Source: Aquisediminimonas sp031376385 (GTDB lineage Bacteria > Pseudomonadota > Alphaproteobacteria > Sphingomonadales > Sphingomonadaceae). From it: a stretch of DNA of 64,000 nucleotides. Of the stretch, positions 41,331 through 49,857 are shown one piece after another; position 1 is the first letter of the stretch, and the number at the start of each line of letters is the position of its first letter. Both the position numbers and the translations under genes were made by a program. The notes under the pieces were generated by a model. The model made no database searches. It saw nothing but the letters and a program-made list of their open reading frames with translations, and was not told the origin of the DNA. The DNA is taken from the NCBI GenBank assembly GCA_031376385.1, contig JANMDQ010000029.1:1-64000 (forward strand), written 5' to 3'.

Positions 41331-42284
41331 CTAAAACTCCGCGGCTAAGTCCACCGTTTTTCTAAGCTTTGCAGGTGCTGACAGTGACCAGCTTTTGCTC
41401 AGCCAGTCTGCAATATGGGCCCAATCAATCGCGCCCCTGTCTAATCGAATTCCGATCCAACCCGACGGGCCAAGATAGGCGGGTCGATAGTAGAGGTCTC
41501 CATCTTGCTCGATCAGCATCGACTGCTCCTCGATGCCGCTTGCTTTGACGAGGAGGCCAGTGACTTGATCGCCGTGAATATTATTCTTGAAATAGGCGAA
41601 GAACTTACCGCCTTCGACGAAAAAGCCCGGGCTGCCGTGCGATGCCTTTTCTTCAGTGGATGGCAGCGCCAGAGCAAGGGCGCGAATATGGTCAAGCACC
41701 GACTCTGGTCGCGTATCGCGCGTTACAAATTCTGAGAGAACGCGTGGGTAGAGTTGATGCTCCGCAATGCGGACCCGCTCTGACAGTGCCTCGGCGCTAT
41801 CGTTGGGCAAAATGATCACTTCGGTTTGCCCCAGAACTTTGCCTGCGTCCAAGTCTGCTATAACTTCATGCACAGAACAGCCTGCAACTCTATCTCCAGC
41901 CTCAATCGCGCGGTTGTAAGTATCCAGCCCCTGATATTTCGGGAGCAAAGAAGGGTGGATATTTATCATCCGCCCCGACCATTTGTCGACGAACTTGTCG
42001 GAGAGGATGCGCATATAGCCTGCAAGGGCAACGGCATCAGGACAGTGGCGCTGCAGTTCGCGATCCATAATGATGTCAAACGCGTCGCGGCTCAGGCCCC
42101 GATGGCTCTGCGCGAAGGTGGGGATAGCTTCTGATGCTGCCAATTTGAGGCCATCGGCGTCCGGGTTGTTGGAAGCGACGAATATAATTTCATAGGGGCA
42201 GTCTGGAGCTTTGGCTGCATAGATGAGCGCGGCCATGTTTGAGCCTCTGCCGGATATGAGGATGGCGACGCGGGCTTTAGTCAC
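41331..42284 (-). CDS. purN: PurN fused to a MmcQ/YjbR-like domain
   Basis: The N-terminal part (about 1-190) is phosphoribosylglycinamide formyltransferase, which makes FGAR in purine synthesis with 10-formyl-THF. It has VAILISGRGSNMAALI, the catalytic NIHPSLLP motif and CSVHEVIADLDAGKVLGQ. The C-terminal part (about 200-317) is a small MmcQ/YjbR-type domain (HGSPGFFVEGGKFFAYF, SGWIGIRLDRGAIDW). The normal PurN is about 200 residues, so this is a fusion. The start is uncertain: a GTG at 42284 behind GAGGG was chosen, because the longer frame to 42353 begins inside a palindromic repeat. It follows purM. Confidence 0.87.
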   Translation of the reverse strand: MTKARVAILISGRGSNMAALIYAAKAPDCPYEIIFVASNNPDADGLKLAASEAIPTFAQSHRGLSRDAFDIIMDRELQRHCPDAVALAGYMRILSDKFVDKWSGRMINIHPSLLPKYQGLDTYNRAIEAGDRVAGCSVHEVIADLDAGKVLGQTEVIILPNDSAEALSERVRIAEHQLYPRVLSEFVTRDTRPESVLDHIRALALALPSTEEKASHGSPGFFVEGGKFFAYFKNNIHGDQVTGLLVKASGIEEQSMLIEQDGDLYYRPAYLGPSGWIGIRLDRGAIDWAHIADWLSKSWSLSAPAKLRKTVDLAAEF

Positions 42285-42300
42285 AGAAGCTAAGCCCTCT

Positions 42301-42377
42301 TCCTTGAGCCTGTCGAAGTGCCGTCCTTTCAAACACTCGGTGCTGCAAGACAAGACGGCCGTTCGACAGGCTCAGGG
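42301..42377. repeat. paired palindromic repeat family 1 between purM and purN
   Basis: CCTTGAGCCTGTCGAAGTGC (42302) and CCGTTCGACAGGCTCAGGGA (42359) are inverted arms in the purM-purN gap; the upstream-most possible purN start lies inside it. Confidence 0.8.
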
Positions 42378-42388
42378 AAGGGAGAATA

Positions 42389-43495
42389 TTAACCATGGAA
42401 CACAGCTTCCCAATCCCCCATTGCGCTCCACGTATCGCCTGTTCCTGTTACGGTGCAGCCCTTCGCGCCGGCGGCGATATGCCCGATCTGATGAACCTCT
42501 TCACCTGCGGCGACCAAGTCCTTGGTGATCGAAGCAACGTCCGCCGCCGCGACGACGATAGCCATTCCGATCCCGCAGTTGAACGTGCGTGCCATTTCCA
42601 CAGGCTCAATATTTCCTTGCGCCTGAAGGAACGCCATTAAGCGAGGTTGGGGCCAGAGATCAGCACTAACATGGGCATGCAAGCCATCAGGCAAGATACG
42701 TGGGATATTCTCCAGCAAACCGCCGCCAGTGATATGTGCCAAGGCATGCACCTTGCCGCCGCGCACCAATGGCAAGAGAGAACGCACATAAATGCGAGTC
42801 GGCGCCATCAGCGCCTCGATCAGTAATATTGATTGATCAAATAGGGCAGGGCGATCCAGTTTCCAGCCCCGGTCCTCCGCCAAGCGCCGTACAAGCGAGA
42901 AGCCATTGGAGTGAATGCCGGATGAGGCAAGGCCGATGATCACATCGCCGTCCGCTACTTTGTCGGCGGTCAGCACTTGATCGCGCTCAACCGCGCCGAC
43001 GCAAAAGCCCGCGAGGTCATAATCTCCACCTGCATACATACCCGGCATCTCCGCCGTTTCACCGCCAATAAGCGCGCATCCAGCCTGCTTGCAGCCTTCA
43101 GCAATGCTCGCAACCACGCGAGTGGCCACTTCTTGGTCGAGCTTTCCGCTGGCATAATAGTCAAGGAAAAACAAAGGCTCTGCGCCCTGAACGATCAAAT
43201 CATTCACGCACATCGCGACCAAATCAATGCCAACCCCGTCGTGTCGGCCGCTGTCGATGGCGAGTTTTAACTTTGTGCCAACACCGTCATTGGCCGCGAC
43301 GAGCAGTGGATCTTTGAAACCGGCTGCTTTCAAATCAAAAAATCCACCAAACCCGCCCAAATCAGCGCCTGCCCCGGCGCGGGCTGTCGCTTTGGCCAGC
43401 GGTGCAATTGCCCTCACAAGCGCATTACCCGCGTCTATGGAAACACCGGCCTTGGCGTAAGTATAGGGCTCGGTCTGATTATGCTTGCTGTCCAT
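42389..43495 (-). CDS. purM: phosphoribosylformylglycinamidine cyclo-ligase
   Basis: AIR synthetase, fifth step of purine biosynthesis. The 368-residue product has YAKAGVSIDAGNALV, ANDGVGTKLKLA, CVNDLIVQGAEPLFFLDYYA, ALIGGETAEMPGMY and HITGGGLLENIPRIL, all typical. The start at 43495 (MDSKHNQTEPYTYAKAGV) gives normal length; an extension to 43771 overlaps the divergent DUF2066 gene. It is upstream of purN in the same direction. Confidence 0.96.
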   Translation of the reverse strand: MDSKHNQTEPYTYAKAGVSIDAGNALVRAIAPLAKATARAGAGADLGGFGGFFDLKAAGFKDPLLVAANDGVGTKLKLAIDSGRHDGVGIDLVAMCVNDLIVQGAEPLFFLDYYASGKLDQEVATRVVASIAEGCKQAGCALIGGETAEMPGMYAGGDYDLAGFCVGAVERDQVLTADKVADGDVIIGLASSGIHSNGFSLVRRLAEDRGWKLDRPALFDQSILLIEALMAPTRIYVRSLLPLVRGGKVHALAHITGGGLLENIPRILPDGLHAHVSADLWPQPRLMAFLQAQGNIEPVEMARTFNCGIGMAIVVAAADVASITKDLVAAGEEVHQIGHIAAGAKGCTVTGTGDTWSAMGDWEAVFHG

Positions 43496-43555
43496 ATTTT
43501 CGCTGCTAGCGACATCAGGCTTGGAATTCCACGCTAGAGTCGTCAAAAGGCCGCA

Positions 43556-44791
43556 GTGATCAACAAAAGCTCTCTTTTCCGATTTGCGCCTGTGGTGGCC
43601 GTGCTGGCGCTGTTTGCAGCCGCGGGCGTAGTCTTTGCTCAGATTGAAGGCAGTGATCGCGGAATTGCGCCGATTGACAGTTCTGGCGGCCTTGAAGTCA
43701 CGGGCATCACAGTTGATGTCAGTGCGCGGACAGCCGACGCTGCCCGTCTTGGTGGATGGAGAGAGGCGCAACGCAAGGGCTGGAGGATGCTCTGGGCCAA
43801 ATATCGGGGCGGTGGCGCTCCGGGGCTGAGCGACGGAGCACTTGATTCGATTATCTCGTCCGTGGTGATAGAAGATGAGCAGATCAGCACAAATCGCTAC
43901 ATAGCGCGGCTGGGCATCATTTTTGACCGGGTGCGCGCGGCAGAAATTCTGGGCGTTGGCGGCGGTGGGGTGCGATCTGCGCCGATGCTGGTCATTCCTG
44001 TCCTATGGGATGGCGGCACGCCGGTAAGCTTTGAACAGCGCAACGAATGGCAAAAAGCGTGGGCAACGTATCGCTTCTCGACCAGTGCCATTGATTACGT
44101 GCGGCCAAGCGGAACTGGTGCTGATCCGCTGCTGCTCAACTTTGGCCAGACTGGTCGTCCGGGGCGGCGCTGGTGGCGGGCTCTGCTAGATCAATATGGG
44201 GCCGCCGACGTGCTGGTGCCGACGGTGCGGTTGGAACGGCAATGGCCGGGAGGGCCAGTCGTCGGGCATTTCTCTGCGCGCTACGGGCCCGATAATCGAT
44301 TGCTTGAGACATTCACTTTGCGCACAGGCAATTCGGCGGGCATCCCTAAAATGATGCAAGATGCTATCTCGCGGATTGATGGCGCCTATGCCAATGCACT
44401 GGCAGCAGGTGTGCTGCGCCCCGATCAATCACTGGTGATTGAGCAGCCAATTGCGCCTGAAGATGTAACGCCAGCAGAAGACGCAACAGAATTGGTGCCT
44501 GATGCTCCTGGTGAAATCGCAGCTCCCGCTGAAGAGCCGCGTGCCGCTGCGGAAGTTTCGACCTTCACCATTCAGTTTGAAACGCCTGATGTGGGTTCCG
44601 TCAGCAGCACTGAAGGGGCAGTGCGCGGCATTCCAGGGGTGAAGTCAGCATCGACCACCAGTCTTGCGTTGGGCGGTGTCTCTGTGATGCGTGTCAGCTT
44701 TGCTGGGGACGCTGGCATGCTGCGTCTCGGTCTGGCAGCGCGGGGCTTCTCAGTCGCAGAGGGTGGCGGCGGGTTCCGCATCAGCCGTTAA
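43556..44791 (+). CDS. DUF2066-type periplasmic protein
   Basis: A 411-residue secreted protein. The signal peptide (FAPVVAVLALFAAAGVVFAQ) is followed by a DUF2066-like region (VTGITVDVSARTADAARLGGWREAQRKGWRMLW) and a long variable middle. An Ala/Glu-rich linker (EDATELVPDAPGEIAAPAEEP) follows, then a C-terminal small domain (FTIQFETPDVGSVSSTEGAVRGIPGV) resembling heavy-metal-associated folds without CxxC. Function is unknown. Its position between purM and hdaA is conserved in alphaproteobacteria, supporting the assignment. The start is a GTG behind AAAGG. Confidence 0.72.
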   Translation: MINKSSLFRFAPVVAVLALFAAAGVVFAQIEGSDRGIAPIDSSGGLEVTGITVDVSARTADAARLGGWREAQRKGWRMLWAKYRGGGAPGLSDGALDSIISSVVIEDEQISTNRYIARLGIIFDRVRAAEILGVGGGGVRSAPMLVIPVLWDGGTPVSFEQRNEWQKAWATYRFSTSAIDYVRPSGTGADPLLLNFGQTGRPGRRWWRALLDQYGAADVLVPTVRLERQWPGGPVVGHFSARYGPDNRLLETFTLRTGNSAGIPKMMQDAISRIDGAYANALAAGVLRPDQSLVIEQPIAPEDVTPAEDATELVPDAPGEIAAPAEEPRAAAEVSTFTIQFETPDVGSVSSTEGAVRGIPGVKSASTTSLALGGVSVMRVSFAGDAGMLRLGLAARGFSVAEGGGGFRISR

Positions 44792-44799
44792 CTCTTCGA

Positions 44800-45429
44800 A
44801 TGGATCAAATTGCCCTGCCGTTCGATTGGCCTGCGCCGGAGACCGTAGATAATTTCATCGTGACAGCCGCAAATGGTGATGCCGTAAAGTGGTTGGAACA
44901 TCCAAGCACTTGGCCTGTAAGAGCCACTTTGGTGACGGGGCCGCGCAAATCAGGGCGCAGTTTGCTTGGGCGGATTATCGCTTCCAAAATTGATGCGACG
45001 CTTATCGACGACGCGGAAACGCAACGCGAGTCCGATATATTTCACCGCTGGAATCTGGCGCAGGAGGAGCGCAAGCCTCTCGTGCTTATCGCACTTTACC
45101 CGGCTCCTCAGTGGCGGATCGGTTTGCCTGATCTGGCATCTCGGCTGAAAGCAACACCGCACGTCAGTATTGGCGATCCCGATGATGCACTGGTTGCGCT
45201 CCTCATGGAAAAGCTGCTCGCTCAACGCGGCCTTATGATGAAGCCCGATGTTGCATCTTATGTGCTCGCGAGGATTGAGCGATCCTATGTGGCGATTCTT
45301 AGGTTTGTGGATGCGCTTGATAATGCTGCGTTGGCATTGAAGCGGGGGATCAGCATCGCCTTAGCTCGTGACGTTCTGATGCGGATCGGCATGGAGGCAG
45401 AACAGCTGACTCTACCGGGGACGGAGTAG
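44800..45429 (+). CDS. hdaA: DnaA-inactivating regulator HdaA
   Basis: A 209-residue DnaA-domain-only protein. The N-terminal clamp-binding motif QIALPF (3-8) tethers it to the DNA polymerase sliding clamp. The AAA+ core follows, with TGPRKSGRSLLGRII as a Walker-A-like loop and an IDDAETQ segment. It lacks DnaA's DNA-binding domain. In Caulobacter HdaA stimulates DnaA-ATP hydrolysis after initiation. Gene order purM, DUF2066, hdaA supports the call. Confidence 0.88.
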   Translation: MDQIALPFDWPAPETVDNFIVTAANGDAVKWLEHPSTWPVRATLVTGPRKSGRSLLGRIIASKIDATLIDDAETQRESDIFHRWNLAQEERKPLVLIALYPAPQWRIGLPDLASRLKATPHVSIGDPDDALVALLMEKLLAQRGLMMKPDVASYVLARIERSYVAILRFVDALDNAALALKRGISIALARDVLMRIGMEAEQLTLPGTE

Positions 45430-45440
45430 GGGGATATACT

Positions 45441-45520
45441 TTCCCTGAGCTTGTCGAAGGGCCGTTCTTTCCAACGCTAAGTGGTGCCGGAAAGAACGGC
45501 CCTTCGACAAGCTCAGGGAA
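45441..45520. terminator. perfect 32-bp palindromic hairpin, two-way terminator
   Basis: Left arm 45441-45472 (starting TTCCCTGAGCTTGTCGAAGG) and right arm 45489-45520 are exact inverse complements with a 16-base loop. It lies between convergent hdaA and rnd. The rnd stop codon (TGA, 45515-45513) is inside the right arm. It is a family 1 palindromic repeat copy. Confidence 0.85.
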
Positions 45521-46703
45521 GGGGAATAGCCGCCTCAACTTCAGTCCGCACCATGATCATCTTGCCGTCTTTGACCGTGAAGCCAAGGCGACCTTCTACC
45601 AATTCCAACGCATCGCGGCCAAATTGTTCAAAGCGCCATCCGTCTAAAATAGCGAGACCGTCGCGCTGACCCGAGGCGAGAAACTCTAACTCATCCGTTC
45701 GCGCCAACAATCGTGTAGCGACGTTGATCTCTTTCGAGCGAATTTTGAGAAGCAGCTTCAGTAAGTCCGCGACCAACGCCCCATCTTTGGTGAGGCCTGG
45801 TTTACGGTCCGCCCGCGCAGGCATCTCATCGTCTGACATGGGTGTAGCAGCAGCGATTGCGGCCATCATACGCCCGCCAATATCGTTTGCAGCCCAACTA
45901 GGGGAAAGACCGCGGACCTTAGCAAGATCAGCCTGTGATCGGGGTGGGTGAGCCGCGATGTCTGCCATTGTTTCGTCCTTGACGATGCGGCCACGTGGCA
46001 GGTTCTTGCCCTGCGCCTCTCGTTCTCGCCACGCGCCGAGCGCTTTCAGCCGCCCGAGCATCTCCGGTTTGCGCCCGGACACACGAACACGGTGCCAAGC
46101 TTGATCGGGATCATTGCTGTAATGCTCTGGATCAGCCAGCTTTTCCATTTCCTGATCCAGCCAATCGCCGCGCCCGGTTTTCATCAGTTTGGCGAGCATT
46201 TTGGGAAATATGTCAGAGAGATAAGTGACATCACCAATGGCATAGTCGATCTGGCGCTTGTCCAGCGGCCGTCGCGCCCAATCAGTAAAACGCGCGCCCT
46301 TGTCGAGCACAGCTCCGACCCAGCTTTCAACAAGGCTGGCATAGCCAATCTGTTCCCCCTGACCCAGTGCCATTGCGGCAATCTGTGTGTCGAATATCGG
46401 GTGCGGTGTCTTACCAGTCATATTATAGATGATTTCAACATCCTGCCCGCCCGCGTGGAAGACCTTCAGCACATCCTCGTTATTGGTCAGCAATTCAAGG
46501 AGGGGCGTCAGGTCAATTCCCTCGGCCAGCGGATCAATCGCAGCGGCTTCCTTGTCATCAGCAATCTGAATGAGGCAGAGCAAAGGCCAGTAGGTCGATT
46601 CTCGCATGAATTCGGTATCAACCGCGACGAAAGATGACTTGGCCAAACGAGCGCAGAGTGCGGCAAGGGGTTTTGATTCCGTGATAAGGGGTAGTATTTC
46701 CAT
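45513..46703 (-). CDS. rnd: ribonuclease D
   Basis: A 396-residue DEDD-type 3' exoribonuclease that trims tRNA and other structured RNA. The exonuclease motifs are SSFVAVDTEFMRE (D and E), KVFHAGGQDVEIIYN and YAIGDVTYL with the final Asp; an HRDC domain occurs near DIAAHPPRSQADLAKVRGLSP. The ATG at 46703 follows GGGAGGACT. Its last codons and stop are supplied by a palindromic repeat (end of protein AAIPLP), so the C-terminus may have been altered by repeat insertion. Confidence 0.93.
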   Translation of the reverse strand: MEILPLITESKPLAALCARLAKSSFVAVDTEFMRESTYWPLLCLIQIADDKEAAAIDPLAEGIDLTPLLELLTNNEDVLKVFHAGGQDVEIIYNMTGKTPHPIFDTQIAAMALGQGEQIGYASLVESWVGAVLDKGARFTDWARRPLDKRQIDYAIGDVTYLSDIFPKMLAKLMKTGRGDWLDQEMEKLADPEHYSNDPDQAWHRVRVSGRKPEMLGRLKALGAWREREAQGKNLPRGRIVKDETMADIAAHPPRSQADLAKVRGLSPSWAANDIGGRMMAAIAAATPMSDDEMPARADRKPGLTKDGALVADLLKLLLKIRSKEINVATRLLARTDELEFLASGQRDGLAILDGWRFEQFGRDALELVEGRLGFTVKDGKMIMVRTEVEAAIPLP

Positions 46704-46795
46704 AGTCCTCCCATAGCGCCCCGCTTTGCCTTGACAAATAGGGCGCAGCCCTGTGTTAGGCCGCTTCCACACTTTTTGATGAATTGAAGACAGTC

Positions 46796-48574
46796 ATGCA
46801 CGCTTATCGCACCCACACATGCGCACAACTCCGCGATTCTGACGTTGGGACGGCCGTTCGATTGTCCGGGTGGATGCACCGCAAGCGCGATCACGGGGGG
46901 CTCCTGTTCGTCGATTTGCGCGATCATTACGGCCTGACGCAGATCGTGATGGATACCGATTCTGATGCGTTCAAGCTGCTGGACCGGGCGCGCGCCGAAT
47001 CGGTGGTCACCATCGATGGCGATGTCGTGGCGCGCGGCGAAGCGACAGTGAACCCGAATTTGCCCACTGGCGCAATTGAAGTGCGCGCGCGCGGCGTGAC
47101 GGTGCAGTCAGAGGCGCAGGAGCTTCCCATGCCTGTCTTTGGCGACACCGAATATCCCGAAGATATCCGTCTGAAATACCGCTATCTCGACTTGCGACGC
47201 GAACGGCTGCACGCCAACATTGTACTGCGGTCAAATGTGATCAGCTCCATTCGCAAGCGGATGATTGATCAGGGCTTTACGGAGTTTCAAACGCCGATTC
47301 TGACTGCTAGCAGCCCTGAAGGCGCGCGCGATTATCTGGTGCCCAGCCGCGTGCATCCCGGCAAATTCTATGCGCTTCCCCAAGCGCCGCAAATGTTCAA
47401 ACAGTTGCTGATGGTTGCGGGCTTTGACCGTTATTTCCAGATCGCGCCTTGCTTCCGCGATGAGGATGCTCGCGCCGACCGGTCCCCCGGTGAATTTTAT
47501 CAGCTCGACTTTGAAATGAGCTTTGTGACGCAAGACGATGTGTTTGCGGCTATTGAGCCTGTGCTGCACGGCGTGTTTGAAGAATTTGCCGACGGGCGCA
47601 CGGTCAGTGCAGCGCCGTTCCCGCGCATTGCCTACCGCGATTCAATGTTGAAATATGGGAGCGACAAGCCCGATCTGCGCAATCCGATTATCATCAGCGA
47701 TGTGACGGAGCATTTCCGCACGTCCGGGTTTGGCCTGTTTGAAGGCATTGTTGGCGGCGGCGGTGTGGTTCGGGCGATCCCCGCGCCCAATTCAGCGGAA
47801 AAGAGCCGTAAGTTCTTCACAGACATGAACGACTGGGCACGGGCTGAGGGGCATTCCGGGCTAGGCTATGTGACGCGCAAGGCCGGTGAATTTGGCGGAC
47901 CAATTGCAAAGAACCACGGCGAAGAAGGCATGGCCGCGATTTATGACGCGCTTGGCCTTGGACCCGATGACGGGCTGTTTTTCTCCGCTGGCAAAGAATT
48001 GCAGGCGGCCAAACTAGCGGGAGCGGCCCGCACGCGGGTCGGTGAACAGCTTGAGTTGATCCCGGAAGGCAGTTTTGAATTCTGCTGGATTGTCGATTTC
48101 CCGATGTATGAATATGACGAAGACGCCAAGAAAGTCGATTTCAGCCACAATCCCTTTTCAATGCCGCAGGGCGAAATGCAAGCGCTGGAAACGATGGACC
48201 CGCTCGACATCTTGGCTTTCCAATATGACATCGTCTGCAACGGTGTAGAACTGTCCTCCGGCGCGATCCGAAACCACCGGCCAGAGATCATGTACAAGGC
48301 GTTTGAAATCGCCGGTTACAGCCAGGAAGATGTCGACACGAATTTCGCAGGCATGATCAACGCCTTCAAATTCGGCGCGCCTCCGCACGGCGGCTCTGCC
48401 CCCGGCATTGACCGGATTGTCATGCTGCTGGCCGATGAACCGAACATCCGCGAAGTCATCACCTTCCCCATGAACCAAAAGGCCGAAGACCTGATGATGG
48501 GCGCGCCGGGCACGGTGAGTACAAAGCAGTTGCGGGAACTGAATATTCGGTTGGTTGACGGGCCGAAGGGTTAG
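46796..48574 (+). CDS. aspS: aspartyl-tRNA synthetase
   Basis: Class II aminoacyl-tRNA synthetase of the bacterial type (592 residues). The N-terminal OB-fold anticodon domain has VRLSGWMHRKRDHGGLLFVDLRD. Class II motifs follow: FTEFQTPILTASSPEGARD, FRDEDARADRSPGEFYQLDFEMSF and the C-terminal GGSAPGIDRIVMLLAD. The bacterial GAD insertion is present. In most alphaproteobacteria AspRS is non-discriminating and works with GatCAB, but that cannot be read here. Start at 46796. Confidence 0.96.
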   Translation: MHAYRTHTCAQLRDSDVGTAVRLSGWMHRKRDHGGLLFVDLRDHYGLTQIVMDTDSDAFKLLDRARAESVVTIDGDVVARGEATVNPNLPTGAIEVRARGVTVQSEAQELPMPVFGDTEYPEDIRLKYRYLDLRRERLHANIVLRSNVISSIRKRMIDQGFTEFQTPILTASSPEGARDYLVPSRVHPGKFYALPQAPQMFKQLLMVAGFDRYFQIAPCFRDEDARADRSPGEFYQLDFEMSFVTQDDVFAAIEPVLHGVFEEFADGRTVSAAPFPRIAYRDSMLKYGSDKPDLRNPIIISDVTEHFRTSGFGLFEGIVGGGGVVRAIPAPNSAEKSRKFFTDMNDWARAEGHSGLGYVTRKAGEFGGPIAKNHGEEGMAAIYDALGLGPDDGLFFSAGKELQAAKLAGAARTRVGEQLELIPEGSFEFCWIVDFPMYEYDEDAKKVDFSHNPFSMPQGEMQALETMDPLDILAFQYDIVCNGVELSSGAIRNHRPEIMYKAFEIAGYSQEDVDTNFAGMINAFKFGAPPHGGSAPGIDRIVMLLADEPNIREVITFPMNQKAEDLMMGAPGTVSTKQLRELNIRLVDGPKG

Positions 48575-48831
48575 AGCGGCCACCATCGCAGGCCGCAACC
48601 GGATTTAAAAAACCTCGGATTCCTCAACAAGTGGAGTGTGTTTGCAGGCGTTTCCCTACACACCCCGTGCGGCTACGCGAGATGCAGAAAGAGTATATTC
48701 ACGGCCTGACGCGAAGAGCGAAAGGGTTTCAAAGAGCGGACCTTTACATAGGATCCACACGGCCTCAATCAAGGGACAGAGCAACCCTTTGGAGCCTCCA
48801 AAGTAGGGAAATTGAGTCGAAATGCTTTGTC
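48575..48831. other. non-coding stretch with dispersed repeats
   Basis: No gene. It contains copy 2 of the 28-bp repeat (48616-48643) and, on the minus strand near 48745-48725, CGCTCTTTGAAACCCT, resembling the boxA-like part of the copies at 13.3 and 34.9 kb. Confidence 0.5.
48616..48643 (+). repeat. 28-bp dispersed repeat, copy 2
   Basis: Identical over 28 bases to 13589-13616; CCTACAC follows at a similar distance in both. Confidence 0.8.
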
Positions 48832-49335
48832 CTATCGTCTGAACCACATTGCGAATCGTGCCGCCGTCAATTTGGTAAAGAGTCTGAGTGGGAATCGTTG
48901 AAAGGCCGGCGCGTCACTGGGAAGGGGAAGTTCTGATTTACGGTGTCGAATTTGATTTCGAAATTGCAATGGAGGGACTGAATCCAAATATCGGTATTGA
49001 TATGTCGACACCCAGAAACCCGGTTCATATTTCAAGAACATTGCCGAATTGCAGCATTGAGCAACGAAGCGCCGAGTTTGAGAGTCTGGCTTGATCCGGT
49101 ATTCCCTCAATAGACTTGCGCCTTCGACGCACTGCCAGCGATCATCCCTGTAAGTGAGATAAGGCGTTCCCCCATCGGCATCGCGCAGCGGCGCGGCATT
49201 TGGTAGCGATTCAATCATCTGCCCACCTGATTGACAGTCTTCGCAATAGCAAACCGCTGTCAAAATTGGCGTTCCCACGCCCTGATAACTGACTTGGCCA
49301 CAAGCACATTGCGCGAGTCGAATAAGCTCTTTCAT
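48832..49335 (-). CDS. GFA/DUF6151-like zinc protein
   Basis: A 167-residue cysteine-rich protein of the GFA fold or related DUF6151. It has RLAQCACGQVSYQG and VCYCEDCQSG, as in zinc-binding GFA proteins. The third site reads VAQCCNSAMF instead of FCxxCG, so the last cysteine pair is adjacent (CC), which fits DUF6151 better than classic GFA. The start MKELIRLAQCACG at 49335 gives normal length. It is divergent from the toxin-antitoxin pair. Function unknown. Confidence 0.72.
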   Translation of the reverse strand: MKELIRLAQCACGQVSYQGVGTPILTAVCYCEDCQSGGQMIESLPNAAPLRDADGGTPYLTYRDDRWQCVEGASLLREYRIKPDSQTRRFVAQCCNSAMFLKYEPGFWVSTYQYRYLDSVPPLQFRNQIRHRKSELPLPSDAPAFQRFPLRLFTKLTAARFAMWFRR

Positions 49336-49409
49336 TTGCGAGTTGGTAAGACGGATGCCACCTATGCGATAGATACATCTCATCAACTCAGAAAGAATAT
49401 TGTGTTAAT

Positions 49410-49426
49410 GTGTAAATGTGCTACAC
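49410..49426. promoter_or_regulatory. palindromic operator candidate before the antitoxin gene
   Basis: GTGTA-N7-TACAC is a perfect short inverted repeat eight bases before the antitoxin ATG, in an AT-rich patch (TGTGTTAATGTGTAAATGTG). It fits the usual autoregulatory site of a TA operon. Confidence 0.5.
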
Positions 49427-49434
49427 AGTTTCAC

Positions 49435-49857
49435 ATGAAAAATGTCACTATATCTCTAGATGATGAAGTTCACCGGAATGCGCGCATTCGCGCAGCGGAG
49501 ATGGGGACGTCGTTGTCGGCGTTGGTGAAGGGGTATTTGGTTTCGCTGTCGGATGAGCCGGTGGGCTTGCCACAGGTTTCAGGGGTACGGGAAATGCCAA
49601 TGACTTTCAAACATCAGCCCGCTGAGGCTGCAACGCCGGCGCCGTCCGGACCGCCTTGGCTCATTGATGGTAAATGGGTTTACACACCCGACGGCAAGCC
49701 ACGGCAGCCGGGCGCGATGCGGGATATGTGGGTCGCGGACGATTTTGACGAATGGCCTGATGGCTTTTTGGATGCCGTTTATGGTGAGGATACGGAAGCC
49801 TCAAACACATGGTGGCTGACGGCTAATGACGTGTTGAAGAAACCTCAATCGCAGTGA
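49435..49857 (+). CDS. ribbon-helix-helix antitoxin, extended
   Basis: A 140-residue protein. The first 45 residues (MKNVTISLDDEVHRNARIRAAEMGTSLSALVKGYL) form a ribbon-helix-helix DNA-binding domain. The remaining part is Pro/Trp-rich (PPWLIDGKWVYTPDGKPRQPG, MWVADDFDEWPDGFLDAVYG) and likely neutralises the toxin; this tail is longer than in most small antitoxins. The ATG at 49435 is chosen because the upstream extension (to 49231) runs through the divergent gene. It overlaps the toxin gene by GTGA. Confidence 0.82.
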   Translation: MKNVTISLDDEVHRNARIRAAEMGTSLSALVKGYLVSLSDEPVGLPQVSGVREMPMTFKHQPAEAATPAPSGPPWLIDGKWVYTPDGKPRQPGAMRDMWVADDFDEWPDGFLDAVYGEDTEASNTWWLTANDVLKKPQSQ

